From: Clostridia bacterium
GTDB taxonomy: Bacteria; Bacillota; Clostridia; Oscillospirales; Acutalibacteraceae
DNA: 64,000 nt
Reading direction: 5' to 3'
Assembly: GCA_017442225.1 (NCBI GenBank)
Contig: JAFSAR010000023.1
Coordinates: 62,001-126,000 of the forward strand
The notes beneath the pieces are model-generated. The model was given only the letters and a program-made list of their open reading frames with translations, did no database searches and was not told the origin of the DNA. Both the position numbers and the translations under genes were made by a program. Of the stretch, positions 1-7,452 are shown piece after piece. The stretch's first letter is position 1. The number at the start of each line of letters is the position of its first letter.

Positions 1-72
1 ATGTTCGCGCTGCTTGGCAAACCAGGATACGAGGATATGAAAGCCGAGCTTGAGGCAAGACTTTCAAAATAA
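1..72 (+). CDS. C-terminal end of an unidentified protein (partial)
   Basis: The frame is open from base 1 and reads 23 residues ending in ELEARLSK before TAA at 70-72. The ATG at base 1 is probably internal, since no ribosome site can be seen and the window edge cuts the gene. Helix-forming, charged residues make up the tail, which is too short to assign to a family. A small hairpin, ACCGTG-GCAA-CACGGT at about 85-100, separates it from the next gene. Confidence 0.5.
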   Translation: MFALLGKPGYEDMKAELEARLSK

Positions 73-122
73 AGACGTAAAATAACCGTGGCAACACGGT
101 AAATATAAAGGAGTTGTTTTAT

Positions 123-530
123 ATGATTAAACTTATTATCGGAAAAAAAGGCGCAGGCAAAACCAAACGCTTGGTAGAGTTTGTAAACAATGCTGCTGAA
201 ACCAGTCTTGGTAACGTTGTATGCATAGAAAAGGGCGGCACACTTACATTTTCCGTTAGTCATAAAGCCCGTTTGATTTATGCAGATGATTTTTCAATCT
301 GCGGTTATGATGAATATTACGGCCTTCTTGCAGGCGTAAAAGCAGGCAATAACGACATAACACATATCTTTGGTGACGCTACTCTTCGCATCGGCTCACG
401 TAATTATGATGAACTAGCAGCATTCTTAAAGCGCCTTTCAAAGATTGAGGATGTTGAATTTGTATTCACCGTATCTTGCGACGAATCAGAGCTTCCCGCA
501 GACGTTTTCGAGGTTGCAGAGAAAATTTAA
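123..530 (+). CDS. Small P-loop protein of unknown function
   Basis: A 135-residue protein. The ATG at 123 is chosen because AAAGGAG lies at 107-113; a TTG at 114 in the same frame would overlap that site. A Walker A motif, GKKGAGKT, sits at residues 7-14, so it should bind a nucleotide. A later beta-strand region ending in the acidic run CDESE could serve as Walker B, but this is weak. Similar short P-loop proteins occur in gut Clostridia, where they are often loosely labelled PilT-like from the P-loop alone; I know of no demonstrated function. There is no membrane segment or signal peptide. It ends just before a bidirectional terminator shared with the convergent symporter gene. Confidence 0.8.
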   Translation: MIKLIIGKKGAGKTKRLVEFVNNAAETSLGNVVCIEKGGTLTFSVSHKARLIYADDFSICGYDEYYGLLAGVKAGNNDITHIFGDATLRIGSRNYDELAAFLKRLSKIEDVEFVFTVSCDESELPADVFEVAEKI

Positions 531-546
531 ATCGTACTTAAAATTT

Positions 547-577
547 AAAACTCCAAGGCTATTTGCCTTGGAGTTTT
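547..577. terminator. Bidirectional terminator between the P-loop gene and the symporter
   Basis: The arms AAAACTCCAAGGC (547-559) and GCCTTGGAGTTTT (565-577) pair perfectly around a five-base loop, with A and T runs on the two sides. The stop codon of the minus-strand symporter gene (559-561) lies inside the hairpin. Confidence 0.85.
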
Positions 578-1920
578 CTTTTATATGAATATGTAATGTC
601 CGCGACTTCATTTGTTAAAAACAGCAGTGCCGTTATATTCGGCAGAGCCATAATTCCATTCAGTATTTCGGCTATGACCCATACCGCGTCTGCGCGGAAA
701 ACTGCGGCGGGTAACATTGCCGCGACAAATAAAAACAAAAACGGACCTTTGGCTTTTTCGCCCGATAAAAACGTTATAAACTTTGCGCCGTAAAGTCCCC
801 AGCCAACAGTCGACGAAAAGGCGAAAAAGCAAACTACGGGGCAAAAGATAAATATAATATTTTTGCCGTAAACTTGTGTCAGTGCGTTAAGCGTAAGGGC
901 GGACGCCGTATCCACCCCATAGGTAATATCTCCCGCGCAAAGCAGCGTTAAAGCGGTCAGAGTGCAGACTGCAATTGTGTCAATAAATACCTCCATCACG
1001 CCCATCAGTCCAAGATTTACCTCGTCACCGTCGCTGCAAGCATAGGCTGTGGGCGCAGTGCCAAGCCCCGCCTCGTTAGAAAAAACGCCGCGCGACATAC
1101 CAAATCGCACACCCACAAATGCCGAGCCCACAACACCGCCTGTCACACCTTGCGGACGTAGCGCGCCCATAAAAATCTGCGCAAGGGCGGCGGGAAGTTT
1201 TGTATAGTTTACGGCAATAGCGCCTACTGTCATAGCAATATACAAAACGGTCATAATGGGAATTACCTTTTCACAAAAGGCGCCGATAGAGCCGTCGTTT
1301 TTAAGCACAATAATGCCGACTGTTGCGCAAATGATACCAACCGTAAGCTTTATAAAAAAATCGGAGCGAGGCGAAATGTCGGTAACCGTTTTTGCAAGCT
1401 GGCTAACGCTTGCCGACATAGTGTTTATCTGCGTCATATTGCCAACGCCAAAAGCCGCCGCCACACCGCAGATGCAAAAAAATGTGGCAAGAGGTGAGAA
1501 AAAACGCGGCAGAGCGTTTTTTATGTAATACATAGCTCCGCCAGAGTAACTGCCGTCGCGGTTTGTTTCGCGGTAGCGCACAGCAAGGGCAATCTCTGAA
1601 AATTTTATAGTCATACAAACTGTCGCCGATACCCACATCCAGAACACAGCACCCGGTCCGCCCAAGGCAATAGCGCCCGCCACGCCCACAATATTGCCCG
1701 TGCCCATCGTAGCCGACAACGCCGCGCTTGCCGATTGCAAAGGCGTCAAGCGGTTCGGGCTCTTTGTTTTATTGCCTTTAAAAAACTGTTTTGCCGCCAA
1801 ACCGAAATTTTTTATTGTAAAAAAATTTGTGCGTATTGTAAGTATCACACCCGTAAAAAAAATTAGCAGCAATGTGGGTGTTCCCCATACAAAAGAGTTG
1901 ATTTTATTAAGTGTTTCCAT
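559..1920 (-). CDS. alsT: Sodium:alanine/glycine symporter (AGCS family)
   Basis: A 453-residue integral membrane protein of the AGCS family, which imports alanine or glycine with Na+. Family features are the N-terminal TIRTNFFTIKNF segment, the strongly conserved SATMGTGNIVGVAGAIALGGPGA region (about residues 75-98) and FSNEAGLGTAP (about 288-298). About ten to eleven hydrophobic helices can be counted. I take the ATG at 1920 (METLNK) because it is preceded by a G-rich GGGGCGG site; a TTG at 1941 would add seven residues. The length is normal for the family (about 450). It is a single-gene transcript, convergent with the P-loop gene. The exact substrate cannot be read from the sequence. Confidence 0.93.
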   Translation of the reverse strand: METLNKINSFVWGTPTLLLIFFTGVILTIRTNFFTIKNFGLAAKQFFKGNKTKSPNRLTPLQSASAALSATMGTGNIVGVAGAIALGGPGAVFWMWVSATVCMTIKFSEIALAVRYRETNRDGSYSGGAMYYIKNALPRFFSPLATFFCICGVAAAFGVGNMTQINTMSASVSQLAKTVTDISPRSDFFIKLTVGIICATVGIIVLKNDGSIGAFCEKVIPIMTVLYIAMTVGAIAVNYTKLPAALAQIFMGALRPQGVTGGVVGSAFVGVRFGMSRGVFSNEAGLGTAPTAYACSDGDEVNLGLMGVMEVFIDTIAVCTLTALTLLCAGDITYGVDTASALTLNALTQVYGKNIIFIFCPVVCFFAFSSTVGWGLYGAKFITFLSGEKAKGPFLFLFVAAMLPAAVFRADAVWVIAEILNGIMALPNITALLFLTNEVADITYSYKRKLQGK

Positions 1921-1972
1921 TTGCTTTTCACCGCCCCACAAAAAGAAATTTTAAATTTTTTAAAATTAACTA

Positions 1973-2001
1973 TTGATTTTATGAAAGTTTTGTGCTATTA
2001 T
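1973..2001 (+). promoter_or_regulatory. Sigma-A promoter for tRNA-Arg
   Basis: TTGATT at 1973-1978, a 17-base spacer, then TATTAT at 1996-2001. Transcription would start about 35 bases before the tRNA. Confidence 0.65.
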
Positions 2002-2043
2002 ACTATGGCGGTTTAAAAAGCCGCGCACATTTCAATATGTTTT

Positions 2044-2120
2044 GCGCCGGTAGCTCAGTTGGATAGAGCGTCTGGCTACGGACCAGAAGGTCATGGGTTC
2101 GAATCCTCTTCGGCGCGCCA
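2044..2120 (+). tRNA. tRNA-Arg (anticodon ACG)
   Basis: A 77-base cloverleaf. The acceptor stem GCGCCGG (2044-2050) pairs with TCGGCGC (2110-2116), followed by discriminator G and an encoded CCA (2118-2120). The D-arm is GCTC...GAGC. The anticodon stem TCTGG/CCAGA encloses the loop CTACGGA, giving ACG at 2078-2080; A34 is normally edited to inosine so that CGU, CGC and CGA are read. The T-loop is TTCGAAT. The T-stem ATGGG/CCTCT contains one T-C mismatch, which is slightly irregular. Its own promoter lies upstream and a terminator follows immediately. The last 21 bases are repeated downstream (see 2168-2288). Confidence 0.95.
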
Positions 2121-2157
2121 AAATAAAGTTCACTCTTTAGAGTGGACTTTATTTTTT
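2120..2157 (+). terminator. Rho-independent terminator of tRNA-Arg
   Basis: A long stem, AAAATAAAGTTCACTC with GAGTGGACTTTATTTT, has one wobble pair and a four-base loop and is followed by a T run. It starts directly after the CCA end. Confidence 0.85.
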
Positions 2158-2167
2158 GTTTCTTTGA

Positions 2168-2288
2168 GAAGAGGATTCGAAAAGCACGGTTTGCCGTAAG
2201 GCAAATTGCGAGCCTTCGGGGAAGGGTTGCAAAGTGCGTGGGCGTGTCGGCGGCGTTGCCGCCGAGCGAATCCTCTTCGGCGCGCCAA
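2168..2288. repeat. Inverted-repeat element carrying a copy of the tRNA-Arg 3' end
   Basis: A 12-bp perfect terminal inverted repeat, GAAGAGGATTCG (2168-2179) and CGAATCCTCTTC (2267-2278), bounds about 110 bp. The right end continues as an exact 22-base copy of the tRNA 3' end plus one base (2267-2288 equals 2100-2121). The interior is more GC-rich than its surroundings and holds small hairpins, such as TTGCCGTAAGGCAA and CGGCGGCGTTGCCGCCG. It has no open reading frame of note. It may be an attachment-site remnant or a non-coding repeat family; I cannot name it. Confidence 0.6.
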
Positions 2289-2321
2289 GAAAAAAGCACC
2301 GACAACGTCGATGCTTTTTTC
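2289..2321 (+). terminator. Second terminator, after the tRNA-end copy
   Basis: AAAAAAGCACCGAC pairs with GTCGATGCTTTTTT (one C-A mismatch) around a short loop and is followed by CAATG. It repeats the layout of the true tRNA: tRNA 3' end, then terminator. Confidence 0.6.
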
Positions 2322-2347
2322 AATGAAATAAATTCCTGACGGGATTT

Positions 2348-2497
2348 GTGAAATATGCTGCTGCATATGAAATAGCTATCGCTATGAAATACGCTGCGGC
2401 GTATAAGAAATTTATTTTATTTCACATTTTTGCTGCAGCAAAAATATTTCATAATTCGTAAGAATTATTTCATATTGCGTAGCAATATTTCATTGAG
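2348..2497. repeat. Symmetric array of six small hairpins
   Basis: Three short hairpins on the left are separated by GAAAT and three on the right by ATTTC, arranged around an AT-rich centre (about 2408-2422). Left stems are ATATGC/GCATAT, ATAGC/GCTAT and ATACGC/GCGTAT. Right stems are ATTTTTGC/GCAAAAAT, AATTC/GAATT and ATTGC/GCAAT. All loops are three or four bases. The GAAAT and ATTTC separators are complementary, so the whole block is also a large imperfect palindrome. It encodes no protein. It fills most of the 438-base gap between the tRNA and the next gene. Confidence 0.75.
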
Positions 2498-2558
2498 TAT
2501 GTTATAATGTTTGTAGAAGTGATATTTTTGAAGGAAACATCGCAAAGGAGAACATACT

Positions 2559-2882
2559 ATGAAAAAAGCAATATCAATTATCTTAAATATATTATCAATC
2601 ATATCGGCGGTTATCACGCTGATTTTAGGCGCTTTTTGTGTGTATGATTGGATCAGTTTTTCAAATCAGGGTTACGCGTATACCGTTGAGTTATGGTTGG
2701 TGGTTGATTATTATGCTGTTGGTATGCAGATCTTTTCGGGTCTTGGTCTTGCAACGGCTTTACCAAACTGTTTTATCGCTCAAAGTGGAGAAACAAAGAA
2801 AACAGCCAAGCTTTTAACCGTTGCCTTTGCTATAGTTATTGTTATATCCTTTGTTTTATATCTATTACCGTTTAATTTTTAA
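2559..2882 (+). CDS. Small three-helix membrane protein of unknown function
   Basis: A 107-residue hydrophobic protein with a strong ribosome site (AAAGGAG, eight bases before ATG). Hydrophobic helices lie at about residues 5-28, 45-70 and 84-103, joined by short loops. The KK at residues 2-3 suggests a cytoplasmic N-terminus. I recognise no motif or family. A TATAAT at 2503-2508, just after the hairpin array, could be its -10 box, but I see no convincing -35 box. It is followed by a terminator shared with the convergent protease gene, so it stands alone. Confidence 0.7.
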   Translation: MKKAISIILNILSIISAVITLILGAFCVYDWISFSNQGYAYTVELWLVVDYYAVGMQIFSGLGLATALPNCFIAQSGETKKTAKLLTVAFAIVIVISFVLYLLPFNF

Positions 2883-2888
2883 TTTGTT

Positions 2889-2918
2889 AAGGCTCACGGC
2901 TGTGGGCCTTTTATTTTT
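2889..2918. terminator. Terminator between two convergent genes
   Basis: AAGGCTCAC (2889-2897) pairs with GTGGGCCTT (2902-2910) around a four-base loop and is followed by TTATTTTTTT. It serves mainly the plus-strand small membrane protein. Confidence 0.75.
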
Positions 2919-3504
2919 TTATTAAGCTACACACGCCAAGATACACCGCAACTATAAACACCGATATATTAACCGTTCCGCTGACCCAAAGATATACACC
3001 GAGTAAAAACGCAACAAACGCAAACACGGCGGTTATAATCCTCACAATTCTTTCGGCGCGGTATATGTCGGTAAAGTGCGCTACAAAAAGTGTCAGAAGC
3101 GTTCCGCCGTCAAGTCCCGATACGGGCAGCAGATTAAATACGGCGATTACTAAATTAAGTAGTGCAAAGGTAATTGACTGTTCACTTTTAAAAATAAAGT
3201 AGTTAGCTGTTAGTACACCGAATATCACAAGATTTGCCGCAGGCCCGCAAAACGCAATCGCCGTCTCTCCACATCGCTTTGGCGAAAAGCTGCGCACTAT
3301 CTGTACACTTGACGGAATAAGCCTGATTTGTTTTGGCTGACAGTCTGCCGCCCACATAGCAAGCAGATGTCCCGTTTCGTGAATAAACACGGCAAAAAGC
3401 GTTGGTATCACAAGCCCTGTGCGGTCGACCGCTAACATAAAGCAAACCACCGCGCAAAACAAAAAGGATACGTAAATCTCGGTTCCAAAAAAATTAAATT
3501 TCAC
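2911..3504 (-). CDS. SpoIVFB-like intramembrane metalloprotease (M50, site-2 protease)
   Basis: A 197-residue membrane protein. The zinc-binding HEXXH motif is HETGH at residues 42-46 inside the second helix. The family's second motif, N-x-x-P-x-x-x-x-DG, is NLLPVSGLDGG at 124-134, whose Asp is the third metal ligand. About five to six helices are predicted. In endospore formers SpoIVFB cleaves pro-sigma-K in the mother cell; with SpoIID also in this window that role is plausible, but other M50 substrates are possible. The start overlaps the upstream gene by four bases (ATGA), so translation is coupled and the two products probably act together. The protein is shorter than B. subtilis SpoIVFB and lacks an obvious C-terminal CBS domain. 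Confidence 0.85.
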   Translation of the reverse strand: MKFNFFGTEIYVSFLFCAVVCFMLAVDRTGLVIPTLFAVFIHETGHLLAMWAADCQPKQIRLIPSSVQIVRSFSPKRCGETAIAFCGPAANLVIFGVLTANYFIFKSEQSITFALLNLVIAVFNLLPVSGLDGGTLLTLFVAHFTDIYRAERIVRIITAVFAFVAFLLGVYLWVSGTVNISVFIVAVYLGVCSLIKK

Positions 3505-3719
3505 GCGTTTTCTTCCTCGTCAAATATGTTGCTTATAACGGTTTCTTCTAAAAAGTTATCCTTGCACCAATCCTGCAATTTCACATAGCTACCCTCGAAA
3601 AAGAACTTGATTATCAATACCGCGATTAAAATCACAGCAACACAAACGGCTTGTGTGATACATATAGGTACGTACATATTTTTGGGCTTTATTTCTGTTA
3701 TTTCGGTTTGGCTATCCAT
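3501..3719 (-). CDS. Small single-pass membrane partner of the M50 protease
   Basis: A 72-residue protein with a good ribosome site (GAGGGG, eight bases upstream). One membrane helix lies at about residues 15-40 between a charged N-terminus and an acidic C-terminal tail ending FDEEENA. It overlaps the protease gene by ATGA. In Bacillus the protease SpoIVFB is held inactive by SpoIVFA, a single-pass protein with an M23/LytM-like domain encoded just upstream. This protein has the same position and topology but no LytM-like domain, so it may be a minimal SpoIVFA analogue. That link is inference from context, not from sequence similarity. Confidence 0.65.
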   Translation of the reverse strand: MDSQTEITEIKPKNMYVPICITQAVCVAVILIAVLIIKFFFEGSYVKLQDWCKDNFLEETVISNIFDEEENA

Positions 3720-3733
3720 TTGTTTAACCCCTC

Positions 3734-3762
3734 TTGTAACAAATTAAAAATTATGATACAAT
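3734..3762 (+). promoter_or_regulatory. Sigma-A promoter for the YgiQ-mnmA-LUD operon
   Basis: TTGTAA at 3734-3739, a 17-base spacer, TACAAT at 3757-3762. The ATG follows 28 bases later, with AGAGG as ribosome site. Confidence 0.65.
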
Positions 3763-3790
3763 ATAATATATTTAATTAGAGGTTATATTT

Positions 3791-5674
3791 ATGCCATTTT
3801 TACCCCTTACTGCAAAAGAGATGAAAGAGCGCGGCTGGGACCGCGCAGATATAATAATTGTTACGGGTGACGCGTATGTCGACCACCCGTCTTTTGGCAC
3901 GGCTATTGTGTCGCGTGTGTTGGAAAATGCAGGGTTTAAGGTGTGCATTATCTCACAACCGCGAAGCGATGAAGATTACAAACGCTTTGGCACGCCGAGA
4001 CTTGCATTTTTTGTAAACAGCGGAAATATCGATTCGATGGTGGCGCACTACACTGCCGCAAAAAGAAAGCGAAGTGATGACGCGTACACACCCGGCGGCA
4101 AGGCAGGCGCGCGTCCTGACCGCGCGGTTATTGTGTATTCAAAGGCTTTGCGCCGACTTTTTGGCGATATACCAATCTGCATTGGCGGTATTGAGGCGTC
4201 TTTGCGCCGCTTTGCGCATTATGATTATTGGGATGATAAAGTCCGCCCGTCAATTCTTATTGACTCTACCGCCGACCTACTTATGTACGGAATGGGCGAA
4301 AAACACGTTGTTGAAATTGCAACGCGACTTGACGCGGGCGAAAATATCCGCGATATGCACAATATTCTTGGCACTTGCTATGCCGTGCCGACCACCGACT
4401 ATCAGGTGCAAAGCGCAAAAGAGTGTCCGTCTTTTGAGGCGATAAGCGACGACAGCGAGCAAGGAAAACGTAAATACGCCGAGTCGACGTACATTCAGCA
4501 AACCGAGCACGATGCCGTGCGAGGTAAAACTGTGATTCAGCGTCACGGCAACAAAATCGTGGTGCAAAACCCACCGATGCCACCGCTTACTACTGAAGAA
4601 ATGGACGCAGTTTACAGTCTTTCCTTTATGCGAGATTATCATCCAAGCTACGACGCCTTGGGCGGTGTACCTGGTATCGAAGAGGTTAAATTTTCGGTAA
4701 TACACAACCGCGGCTGTTTTGGTGCGTGCAATTTCTGCGCGCTCGCTTACCATCAGGGCAGACAAATCAGCTGTCGCAGTCACGAATCGGTGATAGACGA
4801 GGTAAAGGCGATTACCGATATGCCCGATTTTAAGGGATATATTCACGATATAGGCGGACCGACTGCCAATTTTAGAGCGCCGAGTTGTAAAGGTCAGCTT
4901 GAACGCGGACTTTGTAAAGATAAAAAATGTTTGGCGCCCACAATGTGCCCTGCAGTAGAGGTAGACCATAGCGATTATCTTGACCTTTTGCGAAAACTGC
5001 GAAAACTTCCAAAGATTAAAAAAATCTTTATCCGCTCGGGAATTCGTTTTGACTACCTTATCGCAGATAAGGATGAGGAGTTTTTTGAAGAATTGGTAGA
5101 GCACCACGTAAGCGGGCAGTTAAAGGTAGCGCCAGAGCATTGTTCGGCCCGCGTGCTTGACTGTATGGGTAAGCCGCATATAAACGTATATGAAAAGTTC
5201 AAAAAACGTTTTTATGAACTTACTGAAAAAGTGGGCAAAAAGCAGTTTTTGGTGCCGTACCTTATGTCGTCACACCCAGGCAGTACCATAAACGACGCGA
5301 TCGAGCTGTCGCTATTTCTTAAAAAAGAGGGGCTTCATCCCGAGCAGGTGCAGGATTTTTACCCCACCCCAGGCACGATTTCAACATGTATGTTTTATAC
5401 GGGACTTAATCCTATGAATATGCAAAAGGTTTACGTGCCGCGAACATCTGAGGAAAAGGCGCAGCAAAGGGCATTATTGCAATACTACAAGCCCGAAAAC
5501 CGACAGTTTGTATTATCAGCGCTAAAAAAGGCAGGTAGAACCGACCTTATCGGCTACGGCAAAAAATGTCTTATTGCGCCCGACAAAACACCGATAAACA
5601 AAGGCAGTCAACAAAGACCGTCTCAAAAGAAAAAGAAAACTATAAGAAATATCCACAAACCCAAAAAGAAGTGA
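3791..5674 (+). CDS. YgiQ family radical SAM protein
   Basis: A 627-residue protein matching the YgiQ family along its length: an N-terminal B12-binding-like region (residues 1-190, with VTGDAYVDHPSFG near the start), then a radical SAM core. The 4Fe-4S ligands are Cys309, Cys313 and Cys316 in CFGACNFC. The family motif VAPEH is at about residue 446, and the C-terminus is Lys-rich (QKKKKTIRN...KPKKK), as is common for YgiQ. The reaction of YgiQ proteins is unknown; they are widespread in anaerobes. Four bases separate it from mnmA, so the two are probably co-transcribed, which hints at, but does not prove, an RNA-related role. Confidence 0.93.
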   Translation: MPFLPLTAKEMKERGWDRADIIIVTGDAYVDHPSFGTAIVSRVLENAGFKVCIISQPRSDEDYKRFGTPRLAFFVNSGNIDSMVAHYTAAKRKRSDDAYTPGGKAGARPDRAVIVYSKALRRLFGDIPICIGGIEASLRRFAHYDYWDDKVRPSILIDSTADLLMYGMGEKHVVEIATRLDAGENIRDMHNILGTCYAVPTTDYQVQSAKECPSFEAISDDSEQGKRKYAESTYIQQTEHDAVRGKTVIQRHGNKIVVQNPPMPPLTTEEMDAVYSLSFMRDYHPSYDALGGVPGIEEVKFSVIHNRGCFGACNFCALAYHQGRQISCRSHESVIDEVKAITDMPDFKGYIHDIGGPTANFRAPSCKGQLERGLCKDKKCLAPTMCPAVEVDHSDYLDLLRKLRKLPKIKKIFIRSGIRFDYLIADKDEEFFEELVEHHVSGQLKVAPEHCSARVLDCMGKPHINVYEKFKKRFYELTEKVGKKQFLVPYLMSSHPGSTINDAIELSLFLKKEGLHPEQVQDFYPTPGTISTCMFYTGLNPMNMQKVYVPRTSEEKAQQRALLQYYKPENRQFVLSALKKAGRTDLIGYGKKCLIAPDKTPINKGSQQRPSQKKKKTIRNIHKPKKK

Positions 5675-5678
5675 TTTT

Positions 5679-6734
5679 ATGAAAACATTAGTAGGTATGA
5701 GTGGCGGTGTTGATTCTGCTGTGACTGCTGCGCTTATCTCAAAGAACGCAGATGCCGCAGGCATTACCTTACAGCTTTATGACGGCGGTAATGCCGATAT
5801 GATAGAAAAATTTAACCGCGAGGCAAGTGACGCCGCCGACGTGTGCAAAAAACTCAGCATTCCGCATACGGTGCTCGACTTAAAGGATGAATTTAACGAT
5901 TTTGTTATAAAGTATTTTATTGATGAATATATCAAGGGTCGCACGCCAAACCCTTGCATACAGTGCAATATCAATATAAAATTCGGCGCTATGCTGGAAT
6001 TTGCTGAAAAAAACGGTTTTGATAAAATTGCCACGGGTCACTATGCCCGTGTTGAAAAGTCGGGTGATAGATATCTGCTCAAAAAAGCCGCGGATATTAC
6101 CAAAGACCAGAGCTACGTGCTTTACGGCCTTACGCAAGAACAACTGCCAAAAACCGTATTACCTTTAGGCGACTATACCAAAGCACAGGCTCGCGAGATT
6201 GCTGAGAGCTTAAACCTTTGTGTCGCGCGCAAATCTGACAGTCAGGACATCTGCTTTGTGCCCGACGGCGATTACGCCGCGTTTATAAAAAGAAACACGG
6301 GACTAAGCTTTGCCGCAGGCGACTATCTTGACCTTGATGGCAAGGTGCTTGGCAAGCATAAAGGAGTTATTCACTATACCGTCGGTCAGCGAAAGGGACT
6401 CGGCATAGCACTTGGTAAACACGCATTTGTGCTTTCTAAAAATGCTGACACAAATCAAATTGTACTTGGCGACGAGGAACACCTTTTTTATAAACAGGTA
6501 GAGGTAAGCGGCGTTAATATTATAGCGGCAGACAGTCTTGATGGCACACGCGCCGCAGGAAAACTACGTTACCGCCACCAAGAGCAGCCCTGCACGATTC
6601 ACCAAACGGGCAAGGATACTGTTATATTGGAGTTTGACACACCGCAACGCGCCCCGTCATCGGGGCAAGCGGCAGTGTTTTATGACGGCGACACCGTTTT
6701 GGGCGGCGGAACAATAGTGAAAGGAATAAAATAA
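5679..6734 (+). CDS. mnmA: tRNA-specific 2-thiouridylase MnmA
   Basis: A 351-residue protein. It makes 2-thiouridine at wobble U34 of tRNA for Lys, Glu and Gln, using ATP to adenylate the base and sulfur relayed through its cysteines. The PP-loop motif SGGVDS is at residues 8-13. The two catalytic cysteines lie in NPCIQCN (about residue 90) and SDSQDICF (about 190). The C-terminal beta-barrel typical of MnmA is present, with the RKGLGIA region at about 240. Its length is normal. It starts four bases after the YgiQ gene and shares its last base with the start of the LUD gene, so it is the middle gene of a three-gene operon. No cysteine desulfurase gene is nearby. Confidence 0.97.
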   Translation: MKTLVGMSGGVDSAVTAALISKNADAAGITLQLYDGGNADMIEKFNREASDAADVCKKLSIPHTVLDLKDEFNDFVIKYFIDEYIKGRTPNPCIQCNINIKFGAMLEFAEKNGFDKIATGHYARVEKSGDRYLLKKAADITKDQSYVLYGLTQEQLPKTVLPLGDYTKAQAREIAESLNLCVARKSDSQDICFVPDGDYAAFIKRNTGLSFAAGDYLDLDGKVLGKHKGVIHYTVGQRKGLGIALGKHAFVLSKNADTNQIVLGDEEHLFYKQVEVSGVNIIAADSLDGTRAAGKLRYRHQEQPCTIHQTGKDTVILEFDTPQRAPSSGQAAVFYDGDTVLGGGTIVKGIK

Positions 6735-7387
6735 TGACCGAACAAATTGAGAAATTATTTAAAAATTTAGAGAAAAACAAAATGCAACCTCTGTTTGCCG
6801 AAACAAAAGAGGACGCAAAAAATATGGTTAAAGATATGCTGTTTGACGGTTGCGTTATCACTTGGGGCGGCTCAATGTCAGTTATAGAATGCGGCGTTGA
6901 CGAATTGTTAAGAGATAATAAATATAACTTTATGGATAGAGGCAGAGCCGATATTACAGCAGAAGAACAGCAAGAATGCTTTAAAGCATCTATAGGTGCT
7001 GACTTTTTCTTTTGCTCGGCAAATGCTGTTACCGAAAACGGCGAGATAGTAAACGTTGACGGGCTTGCCAACCGCATATCGTCAATTGCCTTTGGACCTA
7101 AAAAGGTGGTTATGATTGTAGGCAAAAATAAAATTGTCCCCGATTTAAAAGAGGCGTTTTTGCGTGTTAAAAAAATAGCCGCGCCAAAAAACTGCGTGCG
7201 ACTAAATAAAAACACGCCGTGCGCAAAACTTGGTCACTGCGTATCGCTGCTAAATAATCCTAATCCCGATTTTGCCGACGGCTGCAACTGCGATGACCGC
7301 ATTTGCTGTGATTATATGATAAGCGCAATGCAAAGACAAAGGGATAGAATAACCGTTATTATTGTAAACGAAAATTTAGGATACTAA
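6734..7387 (+). CDS. LUD domain protein (LutC/YkgG-like)
   Basis: A 217-residue single-domain protein. The LUD fold is recognised by VITWGGSMSV (about residues 40-49), then a DRG segment, the GADFFFCSANAVTENGEI region (about 88-105) and FGPKKVVMIVGKNK (about 123-136). In B. subtilis LutC forms part of the lactate-oxidation complex with LutA and LutB, but solitary LUD proteins like this are common in anaerobes and their substrate is unknown. A Cys-rich stretch near the C-terminus (CAKLGHC, then CNCDDRICC) is typical of these solitary forms. The start codon overlaps the mnmA stop by one base. Confidence 0.85.
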   Translation: MTEQIEKLFKNLEKNKMQPLFAETKEDAKNMVKDMLFDGCVITWGGSMSVIECGVDELLRDNKYNFMDRGRADITAEEQQECFKASIGADFFFCSANAVTENGEIVNVDGLANRISSIAFGPKKVVMIVGKNKIVPDLKEAFLRVKKIAAPKNCVRLNKNTPCAKLGHCVSLLNNPNPDFADGCNCDDRICCDYMISAMQRQRDRITVIIVNENLGY

Positions 7388-7396
7388 ATAAATTTG

Positions 7397-7442
7397 AAAT
7401 TACGGATTGCCGCATTTTGTGATGTGCGACAATCCGTAATTT
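7397..7442. terminator. Bidirectional terminator after the LUD gene
   Basis: AAATTACGGATTG (7397-7409) pairs perfectly with CAATCCGTAATTT (7430-7442); the loop contains a small inner CGCA/TGCG stem. It separates the convergent LUD and ABC-F genes. Confidence 0.8.
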
Positions 7443-7452
7443 TGTGTTATTT

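Noticed and set aside
2142-2339. Open frames on both strands across the tRNA element
   Set aside because: They run through a tRNA copy and two terminators, have no ribosome site and show no protein-like pattern.
4277-5107. Long minus-strand frame (276 codons) inside the YgiQ gene
   Set aside because: It is the antisense shadow of a well-recognised coding region.
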